Origin: Branchiostoma floridae
Lineage: Eukaryota > Chordata > Leptocardii > Amphioxiformes > Branchiostomatidae
Reading direction: 5' to 3'
NCBI RefSeq assembly: GCF_000003815.2
Contig: NC_049988.1
Span: forward strand, 4,817,789 to 4,881,788
Length of the DNA stretch: 64,000 nucleotides
In this document: piece after piece, positions 1 to 11,590 of the stretch
How positions within the stretch are numbered: the stretch's first letter is position 1
Layout of the letters: each line of letters begins with the position of its first letter
Made by a program: the position numbers and the translations under genes
Notes under the pieces: model-generated
What the model was told of the DNA's origin: nothing
What the model saw: only the letters and a program-made list of their open reading frames with translations
The model's database searches: none

Positions 1-60
1 TAATTCAGTGCCTAGAAGTGGCCAAATGGCCTTGCACTGAGCAAACTCGTTAAAAAGATA
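1..60 (+). repeat. 3' tail of a tRNA-derived SINE
   Basis: The 'gcctagaagtgg ... actgagcaaactcg' tail ending in an A-rich run matches the tail of the full SINE at 29498-29921. The element head lies before the window. Confidence 0.7.
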
Positions 61-129
61 TTTGTATAATCCACAAAGGTGCAGAAAAGCGATGGTCCAA
101 AATTTCGCAACGGGCCTTTACAGATTGCC

Positions 130-164
130 GAGAGGGAGAGAGAGAGATTGAGAGAGAGAGAGGG
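130..164. repeat. (GA)n microsatellite
   Basis: Imperfect GA repeat. The homologous segment at 30.9 kb carries a longer GA tract at the equivalent place. Confidence 0.9.
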
Positions 165-307
165 GGCTACATTTAGGTCATCTCATCAAAGTAAATATCA
201 GGTCAACGTTTTGTCAATGAAAGAGGGAAGGATGGAAACGTAGCAGACCTACGTGCATAGCAGCGGGTGACTCTAGCACAGTTTGTATATTGTATATATG
301 TTGCGTC

Positions 308-490
308 GTGTGTGGCGCAACTGGTAGTGCTTTCGGCTCGGAATCTAGAGGTTCCGAGTTCGATCCCCGCCGTGCCCTCGACGTTGTGCCCTTGGGATAG
401 GCACTTTACACGACCTTCCGCACTTAACCCAAGTGTAAAAATGAGTTTCTGACTTCGGTCAGGGAGGTAAAAAAAAAGACTACCTTTACC
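308..490 (+). repeat. tRNA-derived SINE
   Basis: The RNA polymerase III A-box-like part is 'tggcgcaactggta' and the B box is 'ggttccgagttcgatcc'. The SINE body 'gttgtgcccttgggataggc' and a 'gacttcggtcagg' segment follow, then an A-rich end near 470. Open frames across it are not genes. Confidence 0.8.
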
Positions 491-1430
491 TTTTGTCTGT
501 ATTGTGTATGTGGCACTGTCAAAATAAGTTACTAACTTAAGGTGCATTACCACATTTTCCTTGTCTGACAAAAACCAAATACAAAGATAATGTATATTAG
601 AGACGGGGGGTGCCACAACCTAGCAAATGTTGCTCTTTTAAATTCGTCATTTTATAAAAGGAGTGGGTATGTCAATGTCATGTCATTATGTTGTAAAGAC
701 TAGAGTCTCCACAAGCTATCAAATTTGCAGATCTAGATGTCGTCATTTGCCCTTTAATGGGTGCATGACTCTATTATCATTGGTATATTAATTATATGGT
801 CGGAGGATGTCATATATATTTTCTCATGCTGAAGGTTGGTTGTTGGGTGTTCTCAACTTTTTTCCTAGTACGTAACTTTAGTGGAACTCTAGTAGGGCAA
901 TCAAATTTGGTAGGGATCATATGCTCGAAAACACGAGGCACTCAGGCAAACGGCACATGTGCAAACACACGAGTTTGTTATGGCTACTAAAACACAACAA
1001 CGACATCAGTTTCTAAGCATAGGGAGATCAACAAAGCCATAAAGGAAAAAAAACATTTTGACTTTACAATGTGATTTAGAACGCCTAGTTTATGTTCTAT
1101 AATGGCATTTACGTCAATGGCATTAGATTTCCATCGGAAATGGAAACTTGGTATTGCGTCTTTAGTATCTATCGCTTGCGTTTTGACGCTTTTTATCATA
1201 CATTGTTGTAGATAAACAAGAATTTGTTGTGAAACAAAGGGGTAGCAGAAATGTAAGATATACCAATTATAAAACAATGTGTTGTATGTTTACTCCTATT
1301 TCAGCTTTACTTTTAATCCGCTTATACCGACTTTTACAGAGACATTCCAAGAAAATCATTACAATACGTTTAACAGTAGTTCGGAAAATAGGAGTGGTTT
1401 ACTTATAAAACAGCGAAAAAGACGGTATTG

Positions 1431-3399
1431 TTTTTGGTGTGTTTTTCTTTCTTCTACTTCTGTCACGGGGTCCAATGAAAAAAAAAAACATGCGATATGT
1501 ATATATGTTCGTATTCTTGTTAATGTGGTTCTAACTTTCCTTATGATTAGAAATTACTTTCTTACATCAATATCGCAAATAAACACACAAGTAAAATTTT
1601 CCTTGTGAAGAACAATCGTGTATACATTCCATTGTATTTCCATTCCCTGAACATGCATGCGAAACATAGCGTAACATATTATGCACAATGTATTATTTTC
1701 TGTCTGACGTGACTTTCATTCACTTCGTGAAACGAAGTGTTTGTAGTCACTGCTGTCTTGATGTCAGGGGGTCGTTTGTCAGCCTGATAACTAGGGAACG
1801 CGTGATTGGATGGTTTTGATATTTGATATGTGGGTAGGATTAGACATGACGAAGAAATGGCAGGAATTGCGTTACGGCAGGGCGCTCTAGCGGCGTGTTA
1901 TGGTACTGCAGCGGAACTTCCGGTTTTGCTATTTTTTGTTTGGGACTTGTTTGGGTGATGATTTTTAAGTGGTAGGTAGCTGTGTAAAAGCATAGTAAGG
2001 TGTGTAAGTTTTGGCCACCTAGGGGTTTCGCAGGGGCGGTGAAAGTAATTCTTGTTTTAGGTTTTGAGAAGGAATAATACAAGAAGGGGTTGATGGATGT
2101 TAATGATTGTAGGTATGCAGACAGCTTACGTAATGATGTACATACTTGTATGCTTGTTATGCAAATTAGGTGGTAATTTTCATGATACAATTGGTATGTG
2201 TAGAAACATTATATAGGGCATGTCTGTGAACAGTCCAGCATCGTAAGACCATGACAGATTGATCTGATATTTCGTATGTGGGTAGCTCTTGAGAAGGAGA
2301 AGAAACGTACGAGGCGTTTTTTTTGTCTAGTGGCTTTTGACGGTTTTGCAGGGGATGTTTGTACTTGAAAAATAGTGTTTAGTGTGCTAAGTGTGGCGAT
2401 TGCGCAATAGTGGTTTATATTTAGGAGTTACGTCATTCGGCGTGCAGTTGTGCATGGGCCCGTCCCCAAAGGAAGTGACCCCAAAGGTCATAGATACGCA
2501 ATAGAGGACAGCACGACTTATATATACCAGACGATTACAAGACAATGGTACTATAGGGACAGTACATTATACATGATGGGGTGTAAATGTATCCTATAAG
2601 ATTTGATAATCTGTAGATTAAGGGCAATGAATAAGGGCAATGATGATATTGTTTACGGGGGCCTATATTATACGTTTTAAAAGGGTTGTACATGTAACAG
2701 TTACTACCGGTACAATACATTGTTGAACAAAGCAGCGGGTTTGTTTTTCACAGTAACATGTAGTCATTGATGAGATTATTTATAGGGATTGTACTTTAGA
2801 CATATGGGATACACAATGTAGTGGACTGCATGTTACATCATCATTGTTGCAACCATTGATACATTTGCTTCCGGTGGTTGATTTGTTATCCTACCTGCTG
2901 AAATCGGACAAATTTCTTGTTGGATAAGCATTTGGTCTCTCATCCAAGGAGGAAATTATGCATCCTGTATGTTATCCCGTACAGAAAAGGTGTCGCGAGG
3001 CGTATAGTCCTATTGACTGACAAGCTCCGTGCGGGCGGTAAAGCGTTCCCGCCACGGCAGGACTTGGGCCAGCTGGACTGAATTCACCTGGCGACGCGCG
3101 GCTTGTCATGGTTGTTAGTAGGGCTCCCATAATCTGGCTAAATTGTTGGAAATTAACGGAAAAGTCAATACTTGGACAAATACATGCGATGTACATCTCA
3201 AAGTTGAAATTTTATCAACTCACCATTTGGCTTTATGTCCATTTGCAACGTGTTGGTGAACTTAATCTAGAATTTGTCAAAGTTATGAGACCTCTGAACA
3301 TTCCTATGTCCAAAGACATCCGCTGAAAATTCATAAATTGGCTTTCCTTGTGGTAAATTTTTCCCGAAGATTGTCGCCTTTCCTGATCATATGTAAGGG
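1431..3399. other. No recognised gene; unique-looking intergenic DNA
   Basis: Short open frames only, with no domain or splice pattern I can support. The segment 'cacttcgtgaaacgaagtg' near 1725 is a short perfect hairpin. Confidence 0.5.
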
Positions 3400-3990
3400 A
3401 CACGGGATCATCTAAAAAGTTCCATGAGTTGCAAGGCGCAAGCCCATATATATTATTTGTACTTTCATGTCTGGATTTGCCAGCGATTAATTAAAGGTGG
3501 GTCACAAGTGCCAATTAGCATAATCCCGCCATTTGTACTGATGTGTGGCGAGAACGTTTGGGCAAGAGACACGTGGTCATGTCAGAATTTCAATGAGTTC
3601 CAAGTCGCAAGCCCATACGTTTATGTCTTGTTTTCCCAGCGATGTAATGTAGAGTATATAGGTCACAAGTGGTAATTAACATAAGCGCGTCATTTGTACT
3701 GATATGTCGCGAGAACGATTAGGTGAGAGACACGCACGGGGTCATGTCGAAAGTTCCATGAGTCACAAGTCGCAAGCCCAGATGGATAGTTATACTTTGA
3801 TCAAAGTTTGATGTCTTGATTTCTCTGCAATTTAATCTAGGGTAGGTCGCAAGTGCTAGTTAGCAGGTTCATGCCATTTGTACTGATAGGTTACTAAAAC
3901 GATTGGGTAAGAGAAAGGGGGTCATCTGAAAAGTTCCATGAGTTCCAAGTCGCAAGCCCAAAATGGAAGTTATACTTTTATGTACCTGAG
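3400..3990 (+). repeat. Tandem array, about four units of roughly 170 bp
   Basis: 'catgagttccaagtcgcaagccc' variants begin near 3423, 3590, 3757 and 3937, with shared 'gccatttgtactgat' and 'gagaacgattgggtaagaga' segments between them. A related fragment is at about 13610. Confidence 0.8.
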
Positions 3991-4787
3991 GAGGAGCATT
4001 CCGTGACGACACCAGCCATCACATTTTGGAGGTGTTCGCTGGGGATGTGAAGATCATTTATGTGGATCTCACCAATGACGGCGTTGATGTGGTCAACGTT
4101 ATTGTTTTATGTGTTATTTTATTGATATTTTGATGCAACAGTCGATTTTAGCCCAGTCAATATAAGTCTTTATCTTCAAAAGACAATGAAAGGCATTTGC
4201 TTTGTCCATGGAAATGAATGGACAGGACAGTTTGTGTTATGTGCACAAACAAGAAAGGATGGATGATAGAATGCTTTTAAAATACAGCTACTGCCTAAAT
4301 CACTTTTTTCGGCGCACCTTCCTATGTGACGGTCTCCATACTTTCTCACAAAAAGCGTAAGCAGGCCTTCTTTAGCTCCCGTAAATCGCAGTGACACGGT
4401 TTCATTCTACACAATTTGTAGCAGGCCATAACGTACACATACATTCCATTCCATAGTAAAAACCACAAACCCTGTGTCTTCGCATTATATTCTACAACTT
4501 CTCAATGCATTTCACAGATAACATTGACCACCTACTGCCAAGATTCCAAGTAACTTGCCGTTTAGATTCTTAATGACATACAAAAGTCTCCAATAATGTC
4601 GGCCTGACGTAGAATACGCTCATCCTGACATGCACCTCACAGTTTCATATTTAAAACCAACAACATCCTCTCAACACCTCGCCTTCTTACTTCCACTTAC
4701 AAGTGACGCTCTGTGGACGACACAGAACTAAAGCTAGCCAATGACACGTCTACATATAAACCCTGCACCGCCGCACCATCACCCATT
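3991..4787. other. No recognised feature
   Basis: Region 3' of the ORF1-like gene on the minus strand. It may include that element's 3' UTR. No TIR, tail or further ORF seen. Confidence 0.4.
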
Positions 4788-5573
4788 TCACGAAGGTTGA
4801 GTTCTGCGAACGCTTGTTGCATTTGTGGTGTTTACTTGGGAGAATGTGTTTTCTCCAAAGTCGGCCGGTATTGCCTCTTCAGTATGTGGTGTATCAAGTG
4901 GCTCGTGAGTACTCTGTTTTAGTGGTGGGAATTCTTCTTGGCTGTCAATCAGTATTGCAGGGTGCATCATTTCATCCTGTTCCTCAGGTTCTGGTCTCAT
5001 CATGGCACTTTGTCTGTAGAAAATGTTAACTCTGAACTTTCCCATTTGAACATTGTAGTTTGGTATTGGTTTCCTGAGTTTGGTGATATAGACAAATCTG
5101 TCACCATTGCAGCAGTCTGTCAGTCGCCCGTTGACCCTGATACGACAGTGCTGTATTTCTGTTATTTCACAGCCATATTGTTGTTCTAGAGTGTACTTGA
5201 TTACTGAGTCATGAACTGACCAAGGTAATCCTTTGACGGTGAGCCTTGTTCCTCGGGGTGCTCTTACGAAAGGGTTTTTCTCATGAAGAGTAACACTCTT
5301 ACCTCTCAGCACCATCCCTTTCGTCAGCACTCTGGCTCTGCTGGACTTCTCCTCAATGTGAATTCTGCATAGGCCCCTTGCTATCTGTATGCACTTTATC
5401 GGCCCTGACGTGGGTTCAGCTGCAGTTTGGCTCAGTGCAGTTGCTACAGCGGCGAAGATCTCTTCCTCAGATAAGAATCTGTCACCCCTTTCCTTGTTTA
5501 CGACGCTTCCAAGAATTAGGAAAATGGGGCGACAGTCCTCCTCCGTGTGCTCGTCGTTTGACCTGGCCGCCAT
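4788..5573 (-). CDS. Intact single-exon ORF1-like protein of a non-LTR retrotransposon (261 aa)
   Basis: An uninterrupted 261-residue frame with a good start context (CAACATGG). Residues about 110-200 (TRLTVKGLPWSV, then NGDRFVYITKLRKPIP and a basic RVNIFYR strand) resemble the RNA-binding ORF1/Gag-like proteins of Tx1/L1-like elements. In those, this region is followed by CCHC zinc knuckles. Here the knuckles are absent: an acidic, Met-rich tail (EPEEQDEMMHP, then FPPLKQ) follows instead, so it is a shortened or derived form. No endonuclease or reverse transcriptase ORF is visible downstream on the minus strand. It may be a 5'-part remnant, a processed copy or a domesticated gene. Function is not assignable beyond presumed nucleic-acid binding. 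Confidence 0.55.
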   Translation of the reverse strand: MAARSNDEHTEEDCRPIFLILGSVVNKERGDRFLSEEEIFAAVATALSQTAAEPTSGPIKCIQIARGLCRIHIEEKSSRARVLTKGMVLRGKSVTLHEKNPFVRAPRGTRLTVKGLPWSVHDSVIKYTLEQQYGCEITEIQHCRIRVNGRLTDCCNGDRFVYITKLRKPIPNYNVQMGKFRVNIFYRQSAMMRPEPEEQDEMMHPAILIDSQEEFPPLKQSTHEPLDTPHTEEAIPADFGENTFSQVNTTNATSVRRTQPS

Positions 5574-5950
5574 GTTGCCGGTCTTGCACCGTCTCCTTTT
5601 CTGTCCTTTCTGACCAGGAATGACTTTACAAAGTTGCAGTCTTGCTTGCCCTCGATGTGCTAAACAACGTCGGTAGCAACTTCCGGGACTGAAAGAGCCA
5701 CTAACTCACCGCGTGAGGCAGAAAAACACAACTTTTCCACAATTCGCCGTAAGACAAAACTTATGCGACCGCCATGTTGGATTACCCAGAATTCTCTCCA
5801 TTTCTCCATTTCATCTCACTATGCCTCGCTAGGTTTATCCCGAAGCCATCGCCGTGAGCTAAGTGTATCAGACAAGCGTTTGGAGCGTCAGTTATCAAAG
5901 TCAAGTTTTATCTACCAGTCGTCCTTGACAGGGTAGAGTAACGGGCTAAG
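5574..5950. promoter_or_regulatory. Possible divergent promoter between ORF1-like gene and candidate exon
   Basis: Contains 'gaccgccatgttgg' (5769), a YY1-type motif also present over the 5573 start codon. Short, GC-richer interval. Promoter activity is inference. Confidence 0.25.
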
Positions 5951-6052
5951 ATGGCCGTTGAGGATAACGATTTACGCGTTGGCTATCAGCAAGTGTTGCA
6001 TGCTTGTCTCGTGATCTCACTTGTTAGTACAATAACGATCAGGCCAAAGAAG
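5951..6052 (+). CDS. Candidate first exon of an unidentified gene
   Basis: AAGATGG gives a good start context. The frame encodes 34 residues (MAVEDNDLRVGYQQVLHACL and a further 14 ending RPKK) and ends at a donor-like AAG|GTAAAC. It lies head-to-head with the minus-strand ORF starting at 5573, about 380 bases apart. I do not recognise the peptide, and no second exon can be chosen with confidence. This could be chance. Confidence 0.2.
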
Positions 6053-6094
6053 GTAAACGTTTTGTATCACAGCGCATTGATTTTTGCAAGATTA

Positions 6095-6336
6095 AAGGTT
6101 CAATCTCGCTCCACGTGCGTCACGCTTGCGTCACTGCGGGGTTCAAAAGATGCTCAACGAATTTCAAAGATAAAGAACAATTTTTTTGGTGTATTTTGTC
6201 GTTTTCCAAGTCATACATTTACGTATTACGCGATATCTAAATTATAAAAAAATCGGGGGAAACAACAAAACAGTGACGCAGAGAACGGACCCCGCAGTGA
6301 CGCAAGCTTGACGCAAATGCGGTGAGAATGCACCTT
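6095..6336. mobile_element. Short TIR element (MITE), 'AGGT..TCTCACTGC' family, copy 1
   Basis: The ends are inverted repeats ('aaggttcaatctcgct' against 'ggtgagaatgcacctt'), with inner inverted segments 'cactgcggggttc' and 'gaccccgcagtg'. Two further copies at 41659-41889 and 49914-50166 share the interior ('acgtattacg..atatcta'). No transposase. Confidence 0.75.
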
Positions 6337-7029
6337 ACTCACAGGTTATGGTAAATGTGCCGAAAATGGTAAAAGTATTGAAACGTTTGTCAATGTTTTG
6401 GGTAATAGAAATGCTCGTCTTATTCTGTGTCATTAAAATGACGTCTTAGAATCTTGACACAAGTGTGTATTATAAACAAGTCTTGTTTCTTTTGATTATC
6501 AGGTACAATTTACCATGTAAACCTTAGACCTTACATTCTCCCGCAAGACTGTTGCATTGGTCAACTCGTATATGGTTTCTGAATTCTAATATGTAACGTA
6601 AGGCCTATTGTTCTGTTTTTTTGCCCGACTTTTTTCTTAGGGGCTTAAATTAGATTGGGAGTTTTTGGGGGTTGTCCGTGAATAGTTTCATCAAGATGGT
6701 ATAATGTCACTGAATAACAAAATTCTTGGTATAGTAGTAGTCAACAAAGTTTTTTGCTCAACGGAAGTTTTCGTGACCGTCTGTCATTTACCTCAGGACA
6801 ATTTTGACCTAGTTCACATTGTACTGCAGTGTAGGTGTCGCTGCTTGCAGATGTGGTTCCAAACTATGTTGCATTGAAATGTTAACGAAACATTGGTTCA
6901 TATAGCACTTCAGTACAGGTGTAGCTGCTTACATATGCTGTCCTAAACATGTTCACATTGTACTGCAGTACAGGTGGCGCTGCTTACATTTGCCGTCCCA
7001 AACCATACCTTAGTTGTGTTGAAATAATC
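6337..7029. other. No gene; short direct repeats
   Basis: 'ttcacattgtactgcagt(g/a)yaggtg' occurs at about 6815 and 6950, with a third diverged copy at about 6910 and a related one near 21500. Otherwise featureless. Confidence 0.5.
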
Positions 7030-7345
7030 TTGTTACTCTGTAGAGGATGTTAAAAAGTCAAAGTTGCCGTACATCTGCGCAAATGCCAAGTGGTTGCGCC
7101 CATCTTCATTTCGACTATCCCCTGAGCCACACATTTATGCAAGTCACTACAGCAGGAGGCTGGTCCGCTGGTAGTGATGTGTGTTAAGCTCCCATACTCT
7201 TCCTCATTAGTGCTAAGCAGAGAAAGCGACATGTACCATTTTAAAAGTTTTGGTATGACTCTGTCAGGGATCGAACTCAAGACCTGCCGAATGCACGGCA
7301 AACACTCTACCAACTCGGCCGCTGCACCGGTTGGAGAAGCTGTCA
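7030..7345 (-). repeat. tRNA-derived SINE with Ala-tRNA-like head
   Basis: On the minus strand the head reads 'gccgagttggtagagtg' (A box) and 'ggtcttgagttcgatccc' (B box). The anticodon loop is misfolded (8 bases), so this is not a functional tRNA gene. A body of about 230 bp runs to an A/T-rich end near 7030. Confidence 0.65.
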
Positions 7346-8564
7346 TCCATGAAATTTACTTACTGAGGCCCAGGCATCATGTCCACATCACCAGACTCTC
7401 CGAGGTTGCAGATTTTAGAAAGATATCTGGAGACATATCAAGGAGAAAGGTATTTGCAGATATCGACCTAATGCCAGATCTTTAGCACTGGAACGTTACG
7501 GTGGATTTAACAGTAGCTTTGTATAGTGTGTTGAAGGACAGATGTCAGATCTAGAGTTGTATTGTGCAGTGGAGGGTTCAACAAGGAATTACTATCATAA
7601 TGCTGCTTATAATCCTTGAAAATCCGTCTTTTCTTTGACAATGTTAACCCAATCCGGAGACTAATTGGCTTAGAAGAAGTAGGAAGGATGTAAGCTTTTC
7701 CATTTAGGTCCAAATTTGTTCAGTACATTAGTTCAGTAGGCGTAAAGAAATATCTGAGTTGTTGGATCCTGTGGATGAATAAAGGAGAACACTTTGGGTC
7801 AAAGGAGAGGTCTTTTTCACAGAACGAGCTTTTCTGGGAGTTTTAGCAGAACAACACCCCGTTTCCTTTGTACTGTTATAGAATTACCCTCTGTTGTTTT
7901 CTTGGCGAGACAAGTTTTTGAGATCGAAATTCTGGTAAGTCTTGGTTCGGTGCTTCTAATGTTGGTTCATACAAGAGGCCCTACTTTAATCTCTGCTTTG
8001 AAGGGTTTCCTAGTGGTGTGACGGTCATTTGGTTGAAAGCTTTTGCAAACGTCCGAACTGAAGCTGCAATTTGCACTCGAGAATTGTGTACATCGGTCCA
8101 ATCTAAACTTTCAGAGAGCTGTTCTTTCACTTGCCATAACAGGAAGGGCTGGTGTTATGTTTTTAAAAGACAGAATGATAAACGTTCAACCACTGCAGAG
8201 AGTTCTAGTGACCATCAGGACCTATAAACTATCTGCAGATCATTGTCGTTGGTTGATTTGTCACAGCCTGCTACTAAAATTCCACGTTAAGAAAACGTAC
8301 GATAGTCTACGTGACACTCATGACCGCACCGTAAATTAAAAAGTGCCCCGTTAACCTTCCTGACGTAGATTTACGTAGCATCGTATGGCGAAAATGCGAC
8401 AAAAAGGAAAATATTTCAGAACGCAATATGAGCAACGAATTCCAACACTATTGATAACAAAAAAAAAACACACTGCCCTTTCGGCCTCAAAGTCCTATGG
8501 GACTACATTTAAATTCTTCCTGTCCCATGTATATAGACACTATTGAAATACGCCAGTAACCTAT
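7346..8564. other. No recognised gene
   Basis: Several 60-100-codon open frames overlap in this stretch but none has a recognisable domain, a good start context with splice sites, or repeat homology seen elsewhere in the window. Confidence 0.4.
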
Positions 8565-8810
8565 TAGTAAGTGCAGTGCCGCATTGTCTTTGTCCCAAAG
8601 CCAAATAAAAAAGATAATAAAAAATGGTTTTCTTGACAAATTCACAATCTCGATTACGTATTACCACTTACATGTTTAAATAAGTTACTAACTTGATTGC
8701 AGTACCGCATTGTATTTGTCTCAAAGCCAAATGAAAAAGATGATAAAAATGGTTTTCTCGACGCTTTCACAATCCGGGGTACGTACGAGCACTTACATAT
8801 TACGCACTCC
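8565..8810 (+). repeat. Tandem duplication, two units of about 130 bp
   Basis: Each unit contains 'gcagtaccgcattgt..tttgtc', 'aaagccaaat', 'aaaatggttttc' and 'acttacat'. A diverged single copy lies near 525-595. Confidence 0.75.
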
Positions 8811-8989
8811 TGCCTCGAAGTCGACTGGCGCCTGACAAATTGACGAGATCCAATTACTTATGCTTTGTAGGAGCCATGGCCAAGACGCTGACTGACAATA
8901 CATTTATAAAGATCCAGCGACAACGGCTTTTAATCTTGTCAAGTAGACGTGACTTGCGTTTTCTCACGCAAAGGCACTCAAACAATGAC

Positions 8990-9490
8990 AAGTGACCTTT
9001 CTTCTTTCAGCTCTCTACGAAGCTATTAGTTTAACAAAGAATTTGGTGATTCCAATTTGCACTATTCTTACTTCCAGAAAGTGATTTGGTATCTCTAAAG
9101 CAAATTCTGCGCCAAGTAATCTTTCTTTTTTTCAGCTCTCTACGAAGCTATAATTTTAACAAAGAATTTAGTGATTCTAATTTGCACTATTCTTACTTCC
9201 AGAAAGTGATTTGGTACCTCTAAAGCAAATTCTGTGCCAAGTGACCTTTCTTCTTTCAGCTCTCTACAAAGCTATAATTTTAACAAAGAATTTAGTGATT
9301 CTAATTTGCACTATTCTTACTTCCAGAAAGTGATTTGGAACCTCTAAAGCAAATTCTGTGCCAAGTGACCTTTCTTCTTTCAGCTCTCTACGAATTCATA
9401 GGTTTAGCAAAGAATTCAGTGATTCCAATTTTCACTATTCTTACTTCTAGAAACTGATTTAGAATCTCTAAAGCAAGTACTGTGTAAGAA
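8990..9490 (+). repeat. Tandem array, four units of 124-125 bp
   Basis: 'tttcagctctctacgaag' begins at 9005, 9130, 9254 and 9378. Each unit continues 'aacaaagaattt', 'cactattcttacttcc' and 'aaagcaaattct'. Confidence 0.9.
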
Positions 9491-10084
9491 TAATCTAATA
9501 CATTTTGAGAAATCACGCACGTAAATGTAATAGGAAAGTTATTATTGTGACGACAAATTGCAGCAATGCAATAGTTTAGAGCCCATTGCAGTAATGTTTT
9601 TTTTTTCTGCCATAGGCGTGAGGAATTATTATTCTTTTACAAGAACTGGTTGGATGTTTTATGGAAAGAGAATATACATGTAATATAATATTGATAATTC
9701 TGTAGTCTTGCTGCTTTTCAAGTGCAGGATTCGGATGTAATATCACTCGTTGAGTAAAAGTTGCAGGAAGTTTGGGGGCGTCCCCCGTCAGGATGAGGGG
9801 GCGATTGTAGCGCCTTGGTGCGTGTGACTTCTTTTACTTCTACAAATTTTATCACCTTAATGAAAATGATTTATAGTTTTGGGCCAGTTGTGTTCTTTTC
9901 CTACGAGCATGCGGTTTTGGTACCATATCTCTAAAACATTTCAAACGATTACAGCGACATTTTGCATGTGGGTACTTGATGTTAACTTTATAATAAAGGT
10001 AGATTTGGGGCCACCTAATGGCCAACCTTGGTACTGCAACTTCCTTTTCATTTTCCTGACCATCGACAGAATGGATTCATACTA
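9491..10084. other. No recognised gene
   Basis: Contains a GC-rich hairpin-like segment at about 9775-9815 ('ggggcgtcccccgtcagg'). Otherwise AT-rich unique sequence. Confidence 0.4.
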
Positions 10085-10960
10085 ACACAGACAAAGTTTC
10101 AACTGTATAACCTGCTTTATCCTTCTAAATGTTTGGGAACAAGTTTGGAAAATGTTTGGAACCAGGAGAAAATTGAAAGATATAAGTTTATGCACTGAAT
10201 TCTCTAAACCACTGAGACATGTTTCAATAACTGAAGTTCTTCCAATTCTATTTAACTTACGTCACTATTGGATAGACCAAACGTAATATTCGTCTCCAAG
10301 ATAGCCGAATTATCCTTGCTTATAACTCAGAAAATTATAGTAATTCTTAATGGGTCCAAACATGTTTCAAACGTTCAAGCTCTCTCCGTGTGGTTTGATA
10401 TACGTCAGGCCTTGGGCAAAAAGTAATGATTTACTAAACTCTCAACATAGCAATCTAGAATGATGTATGTTGACAGACACAAAAGGTTTTAGGGTGTTGA
10501 CGTTTAACCCTATCCAGACTGGGCTTTTTGGGCCTTCCCTGGCCTGGGGGGGGGGGGGAGGTGGATGTTTAGTTTAGCAAGAAAATCTTAAAATCCCATT
10601 GTTTAAACCAAAATTAGTGATTTTTGTAAAATTTGCCTTTCAGAAACCCGTTACCATGGCAACACGAAAAATCATAAACTTCCCCAATTTTTTTAAATTG
10701 TTGCCAACAATATTTTAGGAAAACTCACCAAGTTTGGTTGTTCTAGCACAAGCCATTGGGAGCTATAGGGGGTCAAAGTTGCCGCGGGCACTTTAAGGCC
10801 CCCCCCCCCCGTCTGGATAGGGTTAATCTACCTCTTACGATTCCTGCAGTTTTCTTCATTCACGGAGCGTAAAATCACTGCCCTTGAGTGGTTCATCTTG
10901 TGATATTTGACATCTTTACTTAGAGCCGCACCATTGCCAATGTTAGCAAGTGATGAGGTG
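10085..10960 (+). repeat. Tandem segmental duplication, unit 1 (carries a MITE)
   Basis: Homologous in order to 11030-11590 ('ttacgtca', 'gatagaccaaa', 'aagatagcc', 'catgtttcaaacgtt', 'caggccttgggcaa', 'aatctacctctta'). Differs by the 315-bp element at 10508-10822. Confidence 0.8.
10508..10822. mobile_element. piggyBac-type MITE with TTAA target duplication
   Basis: The ends CCCTATCCAGAC and GTCTGGATAGGG are inverted and flanked by TTAA at 10504-10507 and 10823-10826. The interior contains homopolymer G and C tracts near each end and 'aacccgttaccatggcaacacg'. No ORF. TTAA duplication is the hallmark of piggyBac-class elements. Confidence 0.85.
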
Positions 10961-11029
10961 CAATTTTCGTCACATTCTACCGACATGCTTTGATCTTGCT
11001 TTTTTGTTCAGAATTAATTCTACCAAGTT

Positions 11030-11590
11030 ACGTAGATAAAGTTTCAAACGTATCATCTGCTTTCTATTACCAATAACTTAGAACAAGTTTGGAAGAAGTA
11101 TTAATTTGAAAGATCCTTATTTGTATGAATTGGAGGAACAGCTTTATAATTTTAAATCACTAAAATATGTTTCATACACTGACGTTTACGTTTTTGCCAT
11201 TCTGTTTGATTTACGTCAAGCTTTGATAGACCAAAATTATATTGGTAATATTCATTTCTAAGATAGCCTAACATATAACTCAGGAAATGATAATAATTCT
11301 TGATAGATCTTGATCTTAACCATGCAGGCATGTTTCAAACGTTGAAGTTCTGATTTAATATACATCAGGCCTTGGGCAAGAAGTAGTAATTTACTGAACC
11401 AAGATTTCAGCAATCTAAAATGATGTATGATTACATATACCATAGTGTGCTGTTGTTAAATCTACCTCTTAAGATTCCTGAAGTTTTCTTTACACACAGA
11501 GCCTAACATCTTCGCCCTTAAGTGGTTTTCCTTGGGTGATTTGTGACGTCTTTACTTAAGCGCCATGCCGTTGTTGATGTTAGCCGTGGC
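11030..11590 (+). repeat. Tandem segmental duplication, unit 2 (empty site)
   Basis: Same order of blocks as 10085-10960. At the place where unit 1 carries the MITE, this unit reads 'gttgTTAAatctacctctt' without an insertion. Confidence 0.8.

Larger units (their letters stand above)
130..1430 (+). repeat. kb-scale duplicated segment, copy A
   Basis: Homologous over its length to 30.93-32.54 kb, in the same orientation. Shared landmarks are 'gaaacgtagcagayctacgt', 'tatatggtcggaggatg', 'ctcgaaaacacgaggcactc' and 'taatccgcttatacc'. Copy A holds a SINE near 310-490 and lacks the mariner insertion found in copy B. No coding potential is recognised in either copy. Confidence 0.75.

Noticed and set aside
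7256-7345. Possible tRNA-Ala gene (minus strand)
   Set aside because: The anticodon loop has eight bases and a long SINE body follows. It is a tRNA-derived SINE head.
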